A stretch of DNA of 64,000 nucleotides from Sporosarcina sp. ZBG7A (GCF_000813425.1 NZ_JWIB01000005.1:1-64000); one strand, 5' to 3'. Counted from the stretch's first letter, positions 52,729-62,841 are shown. The notes: generated by a model from the sequence alone, not told the origin. Numbers and translations: made by a program.

Positions 52729-53349
52729 TCATTCCGAAATAATGAATACGCCACCACAATGAGAAATCGGATAAAATTCACACTGAACCTTTAGTAGAGA
52801 ACTAATTTCATCATAAACAAAATAATATTCATCCTCATCCCAGTATTCAATACTTTCCTGACGACATGTATCTAATTTCTCCCGAGTTTCAAAGGAAATG
52901 TCTCCGATGAATATGTTACCGTCCTTTTTAAGAAGAGGAATTAGGTCCGTTATAAATGATATTTTTTCCTCGTCTGTTAAGTGGTGCAATGTGTAAGTAC
53001 TTATAATAGAATCATATTTATTTTCAAGAATCTCAGGAGGTAGACCTACTGAAATATCCCACTCGTACAAGTTGGCATTAGGCATTTTAGATTGAGCAAT
53101 GGAAATCATTTTTGATGAAAAATCTACTCCATCAATTTGGTGTCCATTTTCATAGAGTTTACTTGTTAAGACACCTGTTCCAAATCCAATATCTAGAACT
53201 TTGGAATTCTCCTCTTGCATCACTTCATTGAAAATCGTATTTAGTATTTTCTTATATCCGGCGAATGGATATAGATTATTCTCTTCACTGACTTGAACTG
53301 TTTGATCATAGTTATCCGACCATAAATTAAACCCTTGATTTGTTAACAT
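52729..53349 (-). CDS. Class-I SAM-dependent methyltransferase
   Basis: A 206-residue small-molecule methyltransferase of the Methyltransf_25/11 type. The S-adenosylmethionine loop is VLDIGFGTGVLTSKLYENG, the acidic strand 2 is IDGVDFSSKMI and the motif STYTLHHL follows. The start is the ATG at 53349, preceded by GGAGGAGCATTC. The longer reading from 53385 passes over the ribosome binding site. A 19-codon ORF with its own ribosome binding site lies 57 nt upstream. Substrate unknown. Confidence 0.88.
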   Translation of the reverse strand: MLTNQGFNLWSDNYDQTVQVSEENNLYPFAGYKKILNTIFNEVMQEENSKVLDIGFGTGVLTSKLYENGHQIDGVDFSSKMISIAQSKMPNANLYEWDISVGLPPEILENKYDSIISTYTLHHLTDEEKISFITDLIPLLKKDGNIFIGDISFETREKLDTCRQESIEYWDEDEYYFVYDEISSLLKVQCEFYPISHCGGVFIISE

Positions 53350-53405
53350 GAATGCTCCTCCAATAATTATCAAATTTACGAGCATTCAATGAAATTCTTC
53401 ATGAA

Positions 53406-53465
53406 TTACTCGTAATGTCCTCCAATAAAACGATTTTCCTGATTATAAGTAATAATATTTTCCAT
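53406..53465 (-). CDS. 19-codon ORF upstream of the methyltransferase
   Basis: Reads MENIITYNQENRFIGGHYE and stops. It is preceded by AAAGGTGTGATTACA, a good ribosome binding site, and lies between paiB and the methyltransferase. It could be a leader peptide controlling the methyltransferase or a short peptide product. It carries no hydrophobic segment. Expression is not shown. Confidence 0.4.
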   Translation of the reverse strand: MENIITYNQENRFIGGHYE

Positions 53466-53614
53466 TGTAATCACACCTTTCAAAAGTATATTTAAACTCT
53501 AACACGGATATCTAAATATTACATCAATTAAAGAGTGATAAAAAATGTATATCAAATTGACTTTGTATTTACTGCTATCTGTTACAAGGTAAGTTTATCC
53601 GTTACCTCCAATAA

Positions 53615-54229
53615 TTATGAATTTCTCTTCGACATAACCTCTGCAATTCTATGAGAATTGAAGTCCTCTTCCTCATTCAATTTATCAATAATGTTAAAGT
53701 AGTCTTTTTTATTTCGATTTTGGCTTAGTTTATATGCTGCTTGGATTTCTTGTATTTTGATTTTAAATCCGACAATACCATTTAGTTGTTTTTCTAACAT
53801 AGAATGTGAAAGTCTATCCCATAAAACCGGTTCCTCACGATGTTTTTCGTATTTTTGCAATAGCATTGTCAAGTCCTCTTTCAACTCTTCCTTGTCCAAA
53901 ATACTGACTTCGCCATATACATGAACAGATTGATAGTTCCACGTTGGGACATTCTCCCCTTCATACCAGGAAGAAGAGATATATGCATGGGGCCCCTGGA
54001 ACATAACCAGTACTTCATCGGAAGTATCGAATGTTTTCCATTGAGGGTTTCCGTAAGAGAGATGCCCTGTTATAAAGTAATCATCTCCTTTTTTTGCTAA
54101 TTGCATCGGCAAATGAGTAGCAATTGGTTTCCCTTGTTCTGTTGTTACGACTGTACCAAATGAGTTTTTTTGAACAAAGCTTGAAATTTCATCAAAATTA
54201 TCGACTTTAAAGTAATTCGGAATATACAT
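53615..54229 (-). CDS. paiB: PaiB-family FMN-binding regulator
   Basis: A 204-residue split-barrel flavin-binding protein of the PaiB family (MYIPNYFKVDNFDEISSF, THLPMQLAKKG, HAYISSSWY). In B. subtilis the paiAB pair affects sporulation and degradative-enzyme genes, and PaiB was described as a transcriptional repressor. The ATG follows AAAGGCGG. It follows paiA by 21 nt, so both form one operon. Confidence 0.9.
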   Translation of the reverse strand: MYIPNYFKVDNFDEISSFVQKNSFGTVVTTEQGKPIATHLPMQLAKKGDDYFITGHLSYGNPQWKTFDTSDEVLVMFQGPHAYISSSWYEGENVPTWNYQSVHVYGEVSILDKEELKEDLTMLLQKYEKHREEPVLWDRLSHSMLEKQLNGIVGFKIKIQEIQAAYKLSQNRNKKDYFNIIDKLNEEEDFNSHRIAEVMSKRNS

Positions 54230-54250
54230 GATAAACCGCCTTTCTAGAAT

Positions 54251-54775
<525 letters not shown>

Positions 54776-55046
54776 TTAATGCTCCTTTCATATTCAAATA
54801 ATTTACTATCACACTTCGCTAGAGTTCTCCACTATTCTAAGGATGTTTTATGGGTATACGGGTACTTGCACGCCTATCCCTATTTAGTGCAACTCTTAAA
54901 CCCATCTCTCCATTTCAGTATCCTGTTCGATGAGACGTAGGCTTTTTTAAGCAAAGGTGACTTCCGTTAGAGATAATAGTAATATGATAATTGACATTTT
55001 AAAAGACACAGTTGTAACAAAATAGACATGACAGAGGTTGTTTAAA

Positions 55047-56438
55047 ATGAAAAACATTATCTTTGCTTTAGAGAGCCATTCATCTAAATACAAACAGATA
55101 TATAATCAGTTTAAATTATTAATCGAGAATGGGGATCTGCCAGCAAATGAACAATTACCATCCTTACGTCAGTTAGCAGAATCCCTGCAAGTCAGTCGCA
55201 ATACGACTTTAATGGCTTATGAACAGCTTGCTGCAGAAGGCTATATCCGTGGAGCAGAAAGAAAAGGCTACACAGTTAATGAACTAGAGCCGTCCTTATT
55301 CCAAGAGGGATACATTTCTATCCCTACTAATAGTTCTGAAAGTCAAACTGAGCCGAAGACAACATTTTTAATAGACTTTAAGGCAGGCGCTGTCAATCAG
55401 AAAAACTTCCCCTTAAAAGCTTGGAGAAGAATTTCTAATTCAGTATTAGCACTTCAGGAAAGCTTTCAATATGGGGATCCCTTTGGTGAAATGTGTTTGC
55501 GTGAACAAATCGCCACTTATTTGTTTGAATCTCGCGGGGTAAAAACAGATCCGAACGCAATTATCATTGGTAGTAGCACTCAGCAAATGTTGGTTAATCT
55601 TGGACATATCCTGAAGAATGATTTCGGAAGCATGATTTTGGAAGACCCCGGGTATGACGGTGCAAAAGCTGCCTTCCTATTTCATTCTTTCTCACTTGAA
55701 ACTTTACCTGTTGATGAATCAGGTGCTGATTTTTCACATTTAGAAAATATGGTGTCACGTTTAATTTATGTAACGCCCTCCCACCAGAGTCCAATGGGTG
55801 TAAGTATGTCTATTCAACAAAGACAAAAACTCATTCAATGGGCCAATAATAGAGAGGGATATATTATTGAAGACGATTATGATAGTGAGTTTCGTTACAC
55901 ACAACAACCATTTCCAGCACTAGCTTCCATTGATTCAACAAAAGTCATTTACCTGGGCAATTTTTCAAAATCCTTTCTTCCAGGAATCCGCTTAAGTTAT
56001 ATGGTTTTGCCACAGTTGCTTTTATCCCATTATAAAAAACAATTTCAGCATTTCGAGAGCACCACTTCCCTTCTTAGCCAACTTTCAATGGCTAAATTTA
56101 TGGAAGAGGGTGAATGGATCCGTCATATTAAACGAATGCGCCTTGTTTATAAGCGCAAGATGAATTGCTTAGTTTCTGAGTTAAATAAGCAATTCAAAAA
56201 CCATATTTCAATCATTGGAGAACAGTCTGGTTTATACTTATTAGTTCAGATACATCAAAAACATTCTGAGAGCTGGCTGATTGAACGTGCTGCCGCGGAA
56301 GGCATTAAAGTGTATCCTACATCCATCTATTTCATTGATAACTATCCAGAAATGCCTATGATAAAACTTGGCTTTAGTAATCTAACCTGCGATGAAATAC
56401 AGAGAGGCGTGAAGATTTTAAAAGAGGCTTGGCTATAA
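55047..56438 (+). CDS. MocR/GabR-type regulator (GntR HTH + aminotransferase fold)
   Basis: A 463-residue fusion. A GntR winged helix lies at residues 10-75 (LPSLRQLAESLQVSRNTTLM), then an aspartate-aminotransferase-fold domain with the PLP lysine in NFSKSFLPGIRLSY and the cofactor aspartate region IIEDDYDSEFRY. These proteins bind PLP and an amine ligand to switch transcription. The start is the ATG at 55047 after GAGG. It is divergent from paiAB, with a 277-bp gap that may hold its operator. Regulation of paiAB is inferred only from position. Confidence 0.9.
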   Translation: MKNIIFALESHSSKYKQIYNQFKLLIENGDLPANEQLPSLRQLAESLQVSRNTTLMAYEQLAAEGYIRGAERKGYTVNELEPSLFQEGYISIPTNSSESQTEPKTTFLIDFKAGAVNQKNFPLKAWRRISNSVLALQESFQYGDPFGEMCLREQIATYLFESRGVKTDPNAIIIGSSTQQMLVNLGHILKNDFGSMILEDPGYDGAKAAFLFHSFSLETLPVDESGADFSHLENMVSRLIYVTPSHQSPMGVSMSIQQRQKLIQWANNREGYIIEDDYDSEFRYTQQPFPALASIDSTKVIYLGNFSKSFLPGIRLSYMVLPQLLLSHYKKQFQHFESTTSLLSQLSMAKFMEEGEWIRHIKRMRLVYKRKMNCLVSELNKQFKNHISIIGEQSGLYLLVQIHQKHSESWLIERAAAEGIKVYPTSIYFIDNYPEMPMIKLGFSNLTCDEIQRGVKILKEAWL

Positions 56439-56446
56439 AAAAACAT

Positions 56447-56481
56447 CCCCGCGAGTGTCAGTTATATCAACCATCGCGGGG
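56447..56481 (+). terminator. Terminator of the MocR gene
   Basis: 8-bp GC-rich stem CCCCGCGA / TCGCGGGG with an A-rich left flank; the right flank is only weakly T-rich. Confidence 0.7.
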
Positions 56482-56578
56482 CATTCATTGAATTATTAAA
56501 CATTAGAATTGCCAGATTGTATAGTAGCCTTTACTCATTTATACAACCCGAATATTGAATGATTTCTTCTTCCTTTGA

Positions 56579-57799
56579 TTAGTTTATATCCTCTAGAAAA
56601 AATCGCTTTTTATCTGTTTTCAGAACTAAACAGGTATATATAACAGATATTAAAAGCATCACAATTGCTAATGAAGCAATGACAACTCGTAAAGACAAAA
56701 CATCTCCTAAGACGCCGATACCAAGTATAAATACAACCTGCACCACGCTTTGAATGAGCTGATAGATACTGGTTACTCTCCCCATTACCGCAACTGGCAC
56801 ATTATTTTGATAAAACGTCATGATCCCTGCATTTAAAAACACGTTAAAGAACCCTAAAATCAAAAAACCAATCACTATTGATAAAAATGACCATGAGAAC
56901 GCATAAATCACATAGCCTATTGTCATCATAATTAGCCCTATAGAAATCATATATCTCAGAGAAATTTTAGTTGCAAAAATTGATAATAATATAGCACTGA
57001 GGACAGATCCTATCCCCGTTATACTCACAAGCAAGCTATAGTCAATTTCAGAAAGACCAATCACCCGCTGAGTAAAGACGACTTCTTGAGTATCCATTGT
57101 AAAAGAGAAGATCATAATTATGGTGAATCCAAGATAAATAGCAGATACATATCGATTCGCAACGAAAAAGTCTTTAACAACGATGAAATCACTCACTACT
57201 TGCGAAATCGTCAACGCAGGAACCTTATTTTGATCTATATTTTCTTTCTCTGAGAGCAATAACAGCAACATTGCCGCTACAACGAATAATACAGCGTTGA
57301 TCCATAACGTAATTTCATAAGATAACCAAAAGAGCAATGCGCCTCCAATGGCTGGACCAATAATGAAAGCGCCTGAACTTGCAAAAGAACGGATTGCGTT
57401 AAACCGCTTCCTTTTTTCGATTGGCACCACAATGGTTAAATAGGTCGTAGAGGCTGGATGAAAGAAAGAGTTCGCTATACTGAGCACAATCAAGATTCCA
57501 TATACAACTACCATATTTGGAGCAAAAGGAATGAGACTAATGAATACAGCCCGAATTACATATGTACTCATCATAATTTTCCTCTTACTTCTATAATCGA
57601 TAAAACTTCCTGTCCAAAATTTAGTGGCGATATTCGTAAGTGGACTAATAATCCAGAGTCCCGCAACAGCTGCTGCAGAACCCGTGAGTTGAAATACGAT
57701 AATATTAATCGCTATCAGGTAAATAAAGTTACCAATATTTGAAATCGCTATTGACGACAACAATATGCCAGGGTCTTTCCATTCCTTTAATATCCCCAA
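56579..57799 (-). CDS. MFS transporter (drug exporter-like), copy 1
   Basis: A 406-residue major facilitator with 12 hydrophobic segments. The helix 2-3 loop motif is TKFWTGSFIDYRSKRKIMMS, a variant of the MFS motif A. Layout is that of the DHA3-type macrolide/antibiotic exporters. Substrate unknown. The start is TTG, 10 nt after GGAG. It lies downstream of the DUF1992 and RRNPP-like genes on the same strand. A second MFS gene of similar length is at 60075. Confidence 0.85.
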   Translation of the reverse strand: MGILKEWKDPGILLSSIAISNIGNFIYLIAINIIVFQLTGSAAAVAGLWIISPLTNIATKFWTGSFIDYRSKRKIMMSTYVIRAVFISLIPFAPNMVVVYGILIVLSIANSFFHPASTTYLTIVVPIEKRKRFNAIRSFASSGAFIIGPAIGGALLFWLSYEITLWINAVLFVVAAMLLLLLSEKENIDQNKVPALTISQVVSDFIVVKDFFVANRYVSAIYLGFTIIMIFSFTMDTQEVVFTQRVIGLSEIDYSLLVSITGIGSVLSAILLSIFATKISLRYMISIGLIMMTIGYVIYAFSWSFLSIVIGFLILGFFNVFLNAGIMTFYQNNVPVAVMGRVTSIYQLIQSVVQVVFILGIGVLGDVLSLRVVIASLAIVMLLISVIYTCLVLKTDKKRFFLEDIN

Positions 57800-57842
57800 C
57801 TTAAAACGACTCCTTCGTGCAGAAATCTATCCACTATACGAG

Positions 57843-58232
57843 TTAATCTCTTCTTTCTAACACGTTTTTTATAGTATCCAAAGAAACTGGGCCCTTCTGC
57901 ATGGGGCGAGGACATAATCGATTATATTTGTAGACCTTCTCGTTAATTTTCTCTAACCGACCTTCTAAATCTACCGTTATATTCGCCTCATAAAAATCAG
58001 CAAGAAGGTGAACATCTTCTCGAATTTCCTGTTGTAAATTCAGCCAATGCGGCTTGTATCCCGCGTCCTTAGCAATTCGTTGAAAATGTTGAAACGTATC
58101 TCCTGAGAAATATTCTTGACTCAAAGGTTTCCCTTTTCCAGGTAGATTGTCCATCCCACCCTCTTCTGCGTGCTTCTTAATGATGTCTCCCATCAAGTCA
58201 TTGTACGGTTCTTGGAAATTGTCTTCTTTCAT
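57843..58232 (-). CDS. DUF1992 (DnaJ-homologue-type) protein
   Basis: A 129-residue cytosolic protein of the DUF1992 family, recognisable by GDIIKKHAEEGGMDNLPGKG and KPLSQEYF. Function unknown; human DNAJC28 carries the same domain. The start is placed at the ATG at 58232, 10 nt after AAAGGAG; the ATG at 58241 lies too close to that site and the reading from 58292 lacks one. It sits between the regulator and the first MFS gene. Confidence 0.82.
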   Translation of the reverse strand: MKEDNFQEPYNDLMGDIIKKHAEEGGMDNLPGKGKPLSQEYFSGDTFQHFQRIAKDAGYKPHWLNLQQEIREDVHLLADFYEANITVDLEGRLEKINEKVYKYNRLCPRPMQKGPVSLDTIKNVLERRD

Positions 58233-58331
58233 CTTTTCCATACTCCTTTCATCAGACCTGTAATAGTTTCTATCACTTGGCCAAAATGACACCCTGTACC
58301 AATAGAGAAGTCTAATTCACCATATCTACTT

Positions 58332-59606
58332 CTAGCTACTCATACGCTGACGTACTTTTTCACTCGCAATCAATGCATGTTTTAAACAGATATTTGCTTG
58401 CTTATAAGCATGGAGCTCTTCATAAAATGCTGCCCATAGTGGAGCGTAGTACAATGTAAGTGAATAATACTCTTGCTGCTTGAAATAAGGGAAAACGAGT
58501 TCTTCAAGGTCTTTTAACTTCATGATTGTGAAGTTCCCCTCACTTGCACATTTCAATAAAAGCAACTGATAGTGATGATGAGTCACATTAAATCGCTCAT
58601 TCGGGTATTCGATGAATAACTGATATAGCGTTTCTTCATCCCGTTCTTGATAACTAGCACGCATCCAATTAATAACGGTATGTAAATCTTCGCCAAAGCT
58701 ATTCGCTTGTTCATAAAAGGACATAGCTTCCTTAAATAATCCCTGGCATTCATAGCAGTAGGCAATGTTATTATAAAGAGAACTCCATTGCCTAGGTGTT
58801 TGAATCGCTTCAACATTTCTCAACAAGTCCTGCCCTGCTTCAAACTCTACTAATGCCTCATGGAATCTATGTAGATCATTCAGAATAACTCCCTTCATTG
58901 AATACAACTTTAATTGAAACAAAGGTTTAAATTGGTGAGAAAAAACTTGTGTCGCACTATTGATGTAGTCTAGTGCTTGTTGGAATGAATAATAGCGATG
59001 ATGTGCAAATGCCAAGTGATAAAAGTAATTTGCTTGTTCAAAACGATTGGCAGTATTCATATAATTACTGACATGTTGATGGTCTTCTCTAAAGATAATC
59101 TGTTGGAACTCTAAGAAGGATAAATGAAGATTCGTTGTGATAGCAATATACATTTGGGTGATTCTGTCTTGATGCCAGGTGATAAATGGTTCGATTTTTA
59201 ATAGTAGCTCTCGAGCTTCGTTTATCGCATCAATAGAAAACAAGTACCGACTATAAACCAGTCCAGCTAACAAATCGATCTCTTGTTGAAAAATCTCCTT
59301 ATGACAAGATTCTAATCTAGTTAATTCGTTTTCCGTAAGGCTTTCATTTGATAATAATTTTGCATATATTGTTTCAAGGAAAGAATGCTTTATCTCCAGA
59401 TTCCCTTTTTCTTGATCTAGGTCAATCCCTAAGCGGGCTAATAACATTTCATATACTTTTTGTTCAGCGATGACAACCCCATTTTCTATACGACTCAAGT
59501 AAGACGGTGTGCAAATTCCCACTGATACATCATCTTGCTTTAATCCTTGTTTCTGACGATGATACTTGATCAACCGTCCCCAGTTCTTTACTTCATGATC
59601 AGTCAA
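58332..59606 (-). CDS. HTH-TPR regulator of the RRNPP (NprR-like) type
   Basis: A 424-residue protein. An XRE helix-turn-helix lies at residues 5-60 (GLKQDDVSVGICTPSYLSRI) and the rest is helical TPR-like repeats. The size and layout match NprR (about 423 residues), a quorum-sensing regulator that binds a short secreted peptide. The start is TTG 59606 because GGAGGTGA lies 8 nt before it; the ATG at 59684 lacks a ribosome binding site. No NprX-like peptide gene was found in the 40 nt downstream, so the ligand may be encoded elsewhere or the protein may not use one. Confidence 0.78.
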   Translation of the reverse strand: MTDHEVKNWGRLIKYHRQKQGLKQDDVSVGICTPSYLSRIENGVVIAEQKVYEMLLARLGIDLDQEKGNLEIKHSFLETIYAKLLSNESLTENELTRLESCHKEIFQQEIDLLAGLVYSRYLFSIDAINEARELLLKIEPFITWHQDRITQMYIAITTNLHLSFLEFQQIIFREDHQHVSNYMNTANRFEQANYFYHLAFAHHRYYSFQQALDYINSATQVFSHQFKPLFQLKLYSMKGVILNDLHRFHEALVEFEAGQDLLRNVEAIQTPRQWSSLYNNIAYCYECQGLFKEAMSFYEQANSFGEDLHTVINWMRASYQERDEETLYQLFIEYPNERFNVTHHHYQLLLLKCASEGNFTIMKLKDLEELVFPYFKQQEYYSLTLYYAPLWAAFYEELHAYKQANICLKHALIASEKVRQRMSS

Positions 59607-59719
59607 AATTGTCACCTCCACTTTTATTTTATCACAATATTCCATCTCCTTATTGCGTATATGATGATAAACACTAGTATTCATTTATCTATTTCCATTG
59701 AACTTACACAAATAGAAAA

Positions 59720-59760
59720 AACCATTATTTATGATCGTTAACTCGAACAAAATAATGGTT
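59720..59760 (-). terminator. Terminator of the 65-residue gene
   Basis: 11-bp stem AACCATTATTT / AAATAATGGTT. On the minus strand it is followed by TTTTTTC; the left arm is within the end of the gene. Confidence 0.8.
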
Positions 59761-59922
59761 GTTAAGTTTACCGAAAAACCTTTGTCCTGCATCTGAGGGT
59801 ATCCATCCTTCATCATTAGGTACTGATATTTGGTATTTCGGTATGGTTTTAAAGAAGTCACAATAGGATAGTAAAGTATTCGTCTTGTTGATATAATGGG
59901 AATTATATGAAATCTCTTTCAT
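59725..59922 (-). CDS. Small protein of unknown function
   Basis: A 65-residue protein (MKEISYNSHYINKTNTLLSY to HYFVRVNDHK) without hydrophobic segment or known motif. The start is the ATG at 59922, 8 nt after AAGGG. A terminator placed exactly at the stop supports a real transcript. Its initiation region shares GGGTAGTAAGAATGAAA with that of the divergent MFS gene. Possible partner of the neighbouring regulator, but nothing shows it. Confidence 0.5.
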   Translation of the reverse strand: MKEISYNSHYINKTNTLLSYCDFFKTIPKYQISVPNDEGWIPSDAGQRFFGKLNNHYFVRVNDHK

Positions 59923-60074
59923 TCTTACTACCCTTCTTTTAGATAGCAATTCTAACGTTAAAGGTTTTTGTGTTTTTACGTATAAAGTTGTTCTAATCAA
60001 AGGAGGAATAATACGAGTGTAAAACTACCCTGTGAACATAAATTTTCAATTTTAATTACAAAGGGGTAGTAAGA

Positions 60075-61280
60075 ATGAAAAACCAATCGTTTCGTTTTCT
60101 TTGGATCGGCCAATCAATGGCTAATCTAGGGGATGTTTTTTATATTGTCGGGATCATTTCTGTTTTATATTCACTCACGGAGTCGCCTTTTGCTTTAGCA
60201 TTAGTGCCTTTCATCAATATGTTTGGTCGTTTTATAAGTGGAATGATTTCTCCTTGGTTGCTGAATCGTTTTCCTTTAAAGACGTTGCTCGTTTACTCGC
60301 AAGTATGTAAGACCGCGCTGTTAGTTGTCCTATCGATTTTGTTAATCTTTGAAACAACTTCTGGGCTGTTCATCATTTTAATGTTTGTGGGTTCGATTGC
60401 CTTTCTAGATGGCTGGGCAGCCCCAGCAAGTCATGCTATGCTACCGCGATTAGTACCAAAAGAACAACTCGTGAAAGCGAACAGTTTCTTCTCGATTGTC
60501 TCAGAAACTGTGAATTTAGGTGGCTGGGCACTAGGAGGGGTTGCCGTCGCATTAACAAGTGGGCAATTTGTGATTTTTGGTACAGTTGGGTTGTACATCA
60601 TTGCAACGCTGATGATGTTCGGAATTTACGATCCCACGCCATTCCGAAAAAAGGAAATGGAAGGTAAACGAAGTAGTGAGCTTACAGAAGGATGGCAGAT
60701 TATATGGAGAAACCCGCTTTTCAGGAGTCTACATGTGATTATTATTTTTGAGGCAATCGCCAATGTTGTATGGATTGCTTCTATCCTTTATATCTTCGTG
60801 TCAGAAGTTCTCGGTCAAACGGAAGCTTGGTGGGGATACATTAATACAGCCTTCTTCTTAGGCATGATAATTGGTGGAGTCATCTGCTCTCGATTTGTAC
60901 GTGGGATTGAAGACAATCTACAACGGTTGCTTATTCTGTTTTCATTCGGCATTAGCGTGGTCACTCTCCTTTTCGGAGTAACATCCATTCCTTGGATTGC
61001 TATTCTACTTGTTATAGGTAATGGAATTGTTCAGCAATTGAAAGGCATTGTTAGTGAGACAATACTTCAAAAATCTGCAACTACTGAGGAGCTTCCTAAG
61101 ATTTACTCCGTTCAAAGTGCTTTAATATCACTGTTATTCGGTATTTCCTCATTAAGTTTCGGAGCGATTGCAGAGCTTTGGGATGTTAGGATTACATTTA
61201 TTCTTGCAGCAATTTTGTTAGGACTCGGTGCTCTATTTGCATTAATTCGCCGTCGGGATTTCATCATGACAACTGAATAA
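60075..61280 (+). CDS. MFS transporter (drug exporter-like), copy 2
   Basis: A 401-residue major facilitator with about 12 hydrophobic segments (SFRFLWIGQSMANLGDVFYI first). Layout resembles DHA3-type exporters such as macrolide efflux proteins. The ATG follows AAGGGGTAGTAAGA. It is followed by a perfect 26-nt palindromic terminator. Substrate unknown. Confidence 0.87.
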   Translation: MKNQSFRFLWIGQSMANLGDVFYIVGIISVLYSLTESPFALALVPFINMFGRFISGMISPWLLNRFPLKTLLVYSQVCKTALLVVLSILLIFETTSGLFIILMFVGSIAFLDGWAAPASHAMLPRLVPKEQLVKANSFFSIVSETVNLGGWALGGVAVALTSGQFVIFGTVGLYIIATLMMFGIYDPTPFRKKEMEGKRSSELTEGWQIIWRNPLFRSLHVIIIFEAIANVVWIASILYIFVSEVLGQTEAWWGYINTAFFLGMIIGGVICSRFVRGIEDNLQRLLILFSFGISVVTLLFGVTSIPWIAILLVIGNGIVQQLKGIVSETILQKSATTEELPKIYSVQSALISLLFGISSLSFGAIAELWDVRITFILAAILLGLGALFALIRRRDFIMTTE

Positions 61281-61411
61281 TGTTCTTGAAAACCTTACCA
61301 CATTAATGAACTAACAAAGACTCTCTACAAAGTGATGATATATTTTCAAGTTGATGATCGTAAATGGAATCCAAGATAGGATTCAGATATTCAATCTATT
61401 GAGATAAAATT

Positions 61412-61437
61412 AAAAGGACGGCAATTGCCGTCCTTTT
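61412..61437. terminator. Perfect palindromic terminator after MFS copy 2
   Basis: AAAAGGACGGCAA / TTGCCGTCCTTTT, 13-bp arms with no separate loop, between convergent genes. Confidence 0.85.
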
Positions 61438-61483
61438 GCTATCTCTATTCCTCTTTAATTGTCCTATTGAAATTTAGATGTAG

Positions 61484-62152
61484 CTAATTATTATGTCGTT
61501 TGTTAACTTCAATCTTAATGAACTCCGGCAAATAGCTGGGAGTACATCCTTTTGCTACTTTTTCATCTTTGTAAAGACCCGTTTTCTCACCAAGTTTCAT
61601 ACAACGAGCACGATTCTTTTCATCATAAACGCCTATCCAGCCTGCGGTGAAATTCATAGCCCATTGAACTTCCGGTTCTTCCTGCATAATAGTAACTTCT
61701 AATGCAGATAACAAGTCTGCGGTGTTATCAGGCGGTGTTTGTCCAGTCCATCTCAAACGCCCTTGATAATACCAGAAAGCTCGCCTTTGAAGAGCAGAAG
61801 GACTATTCTCCCATGATTCCATCAATGCAATTTTCTTCTTGTCTTTGGTGAGCTGATTAGCCATTAACCAATCCATTAAGTTATTTCGCTCATCAAAAGT
61901 GTGAGTCTGCATATCCTTATCAAGCATATTGAGCACTTCTTGTGAAAGAAGTTTTTTGTCCATAATTAAGATTGCTAATAGTCTGGGCAAAAACTCTTCG
62001 GTTGACCAAAGTTCCATAGCTAGTTCGTGATCTTTTTTAATGTCCTTCGCGATTTTTCGTAAGTCGCCTAGCTTAGTGTTACGATTGATCTGAGATAGAA
62101 TATTTTCAGCTTTTGAAGAACGATTTATTTCTGTATCTTTTTTTCCATCCAT
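61484..62152 (-). CDS. AlkD-like DNA alkylation repair protein
   Basis: A 222-residue HEAT-repeat-like helical protein of the DNA_alkylation family (LGDLRKIAKDIKKDHELAMELW, NLMDWLMANQLTKDKKKIAL, QRRAFWYYQGRL). Members excise or bind alkylated bases, but many are uncharacterised. The start is the ATG at 62152, 8 nt after AGGAGG. The GTG at 62161 overlaps the ribosome binding site. Confidence 0.8.
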   Translation of the reverse strand: MDGKKDTEINRSSKAENILSQINRNTKLGDLRKIAKDIKKDHELAMELWSTEEFLPRLLAILIMDKKLLSQEVLNMLDKDMQTHTFDERNNLMDWLMANQLTKDKKKIALMESWENSPSALQRRAFWYYQGRLRWTGQTPPDNTADLLSALEVTIMQEEPEVQWAMNFTAGWIGVYDEKNRARCMKLGEKTGLYKDEKVAKGCTPSYLPEFIKIEVNKRHNN

Positions 62153-62257
62153 TTTATACACCTCCTATATTAAGTCCCTAGTTGTTGAATAGTTGAATAA
62201 TAGAAATGCCGCATATTCAAGAAGCGTTCACGTCTGTAGAATAATTTAATCCTAACT

Positions 62258-62680
62258 TCATTCATTTGGATATAGATTCTGGTACTTTCCTACTGTATGT
62301 TTAATTAAATCTTTTAAAACGTTGGTATCGATATCAGCTAATTTATTTACATAAATACAAGCCTTACTCTTCGTGTGTTTACCGAATTTTTCTAACAGTT
62401 CTTCCCTTTCTTCACTTTCATAGTCCATATAAAGACTAATCTTTGCCTTTCTTGGTGAAAAACCCACTAAAGGCGCATCCCCTTCGCGTCCTGATGCATA
62501 TTTATAGTGATAGCTGCCAAAGCCTATTATACTAGGACCCCACATTTTTGCGTCGTAACCAGTCACCTCTTCAAAGATTTCTAATAACTGATAGGCATCT
62601 GCCTTCTTCTTCTCATTTTCCACACTTTCAATAAAGCCCGTTACACTATTGTCGTTTTCTTTCATCTTCGGTTCATTCAT
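62258..62680 (-). CDS. DUF1801-family protein
   Basis: A 140-residue cytosolic protein with the DUF1801 core (EIFEEVTGYDAKMWGPSIIGFG, SPRKAKISLYM, GKHTKSKACIYVNKLADID). Family is of YdhG-like fold and unknown function. The ATG follows GAGGAGACTG. Single-gene unit. Confidence 0.85.
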   Translation of the reverse strand: MNEPKMKENDNSVTGFIESVENEKKKADAYQLLEIFEEVTGYDAKMWGPSIIGFGSYHYKYASGREGDAPLVGFSPRKAKISLYMDYESEEREELLEKFGKHTKSKACIYVNKLADIDTNVLKDLIKHTVGKYQNLYPNE

Positions 62681-62841
62681 ATATACAGTCTCCTCTCCTA
62701 TTCTCTGAAAATATACTTGTTTACACTATTTTCATCACTATTAAATTCATTGGCTCGTTTGAAGGGTAGCAACGATCGAACAACAGCACACGATTACTGA
62801 TGATACGTATTTCTAAAACATTCGATAAAATTGTTTGATAT

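Noticed and set aside
58293-58331. NprX-like signalling peptide gene downstream of the RRNPP-type regulator
   Set aside because: The gap is only 39 nt and contains no start codon with a ribosome binding site.
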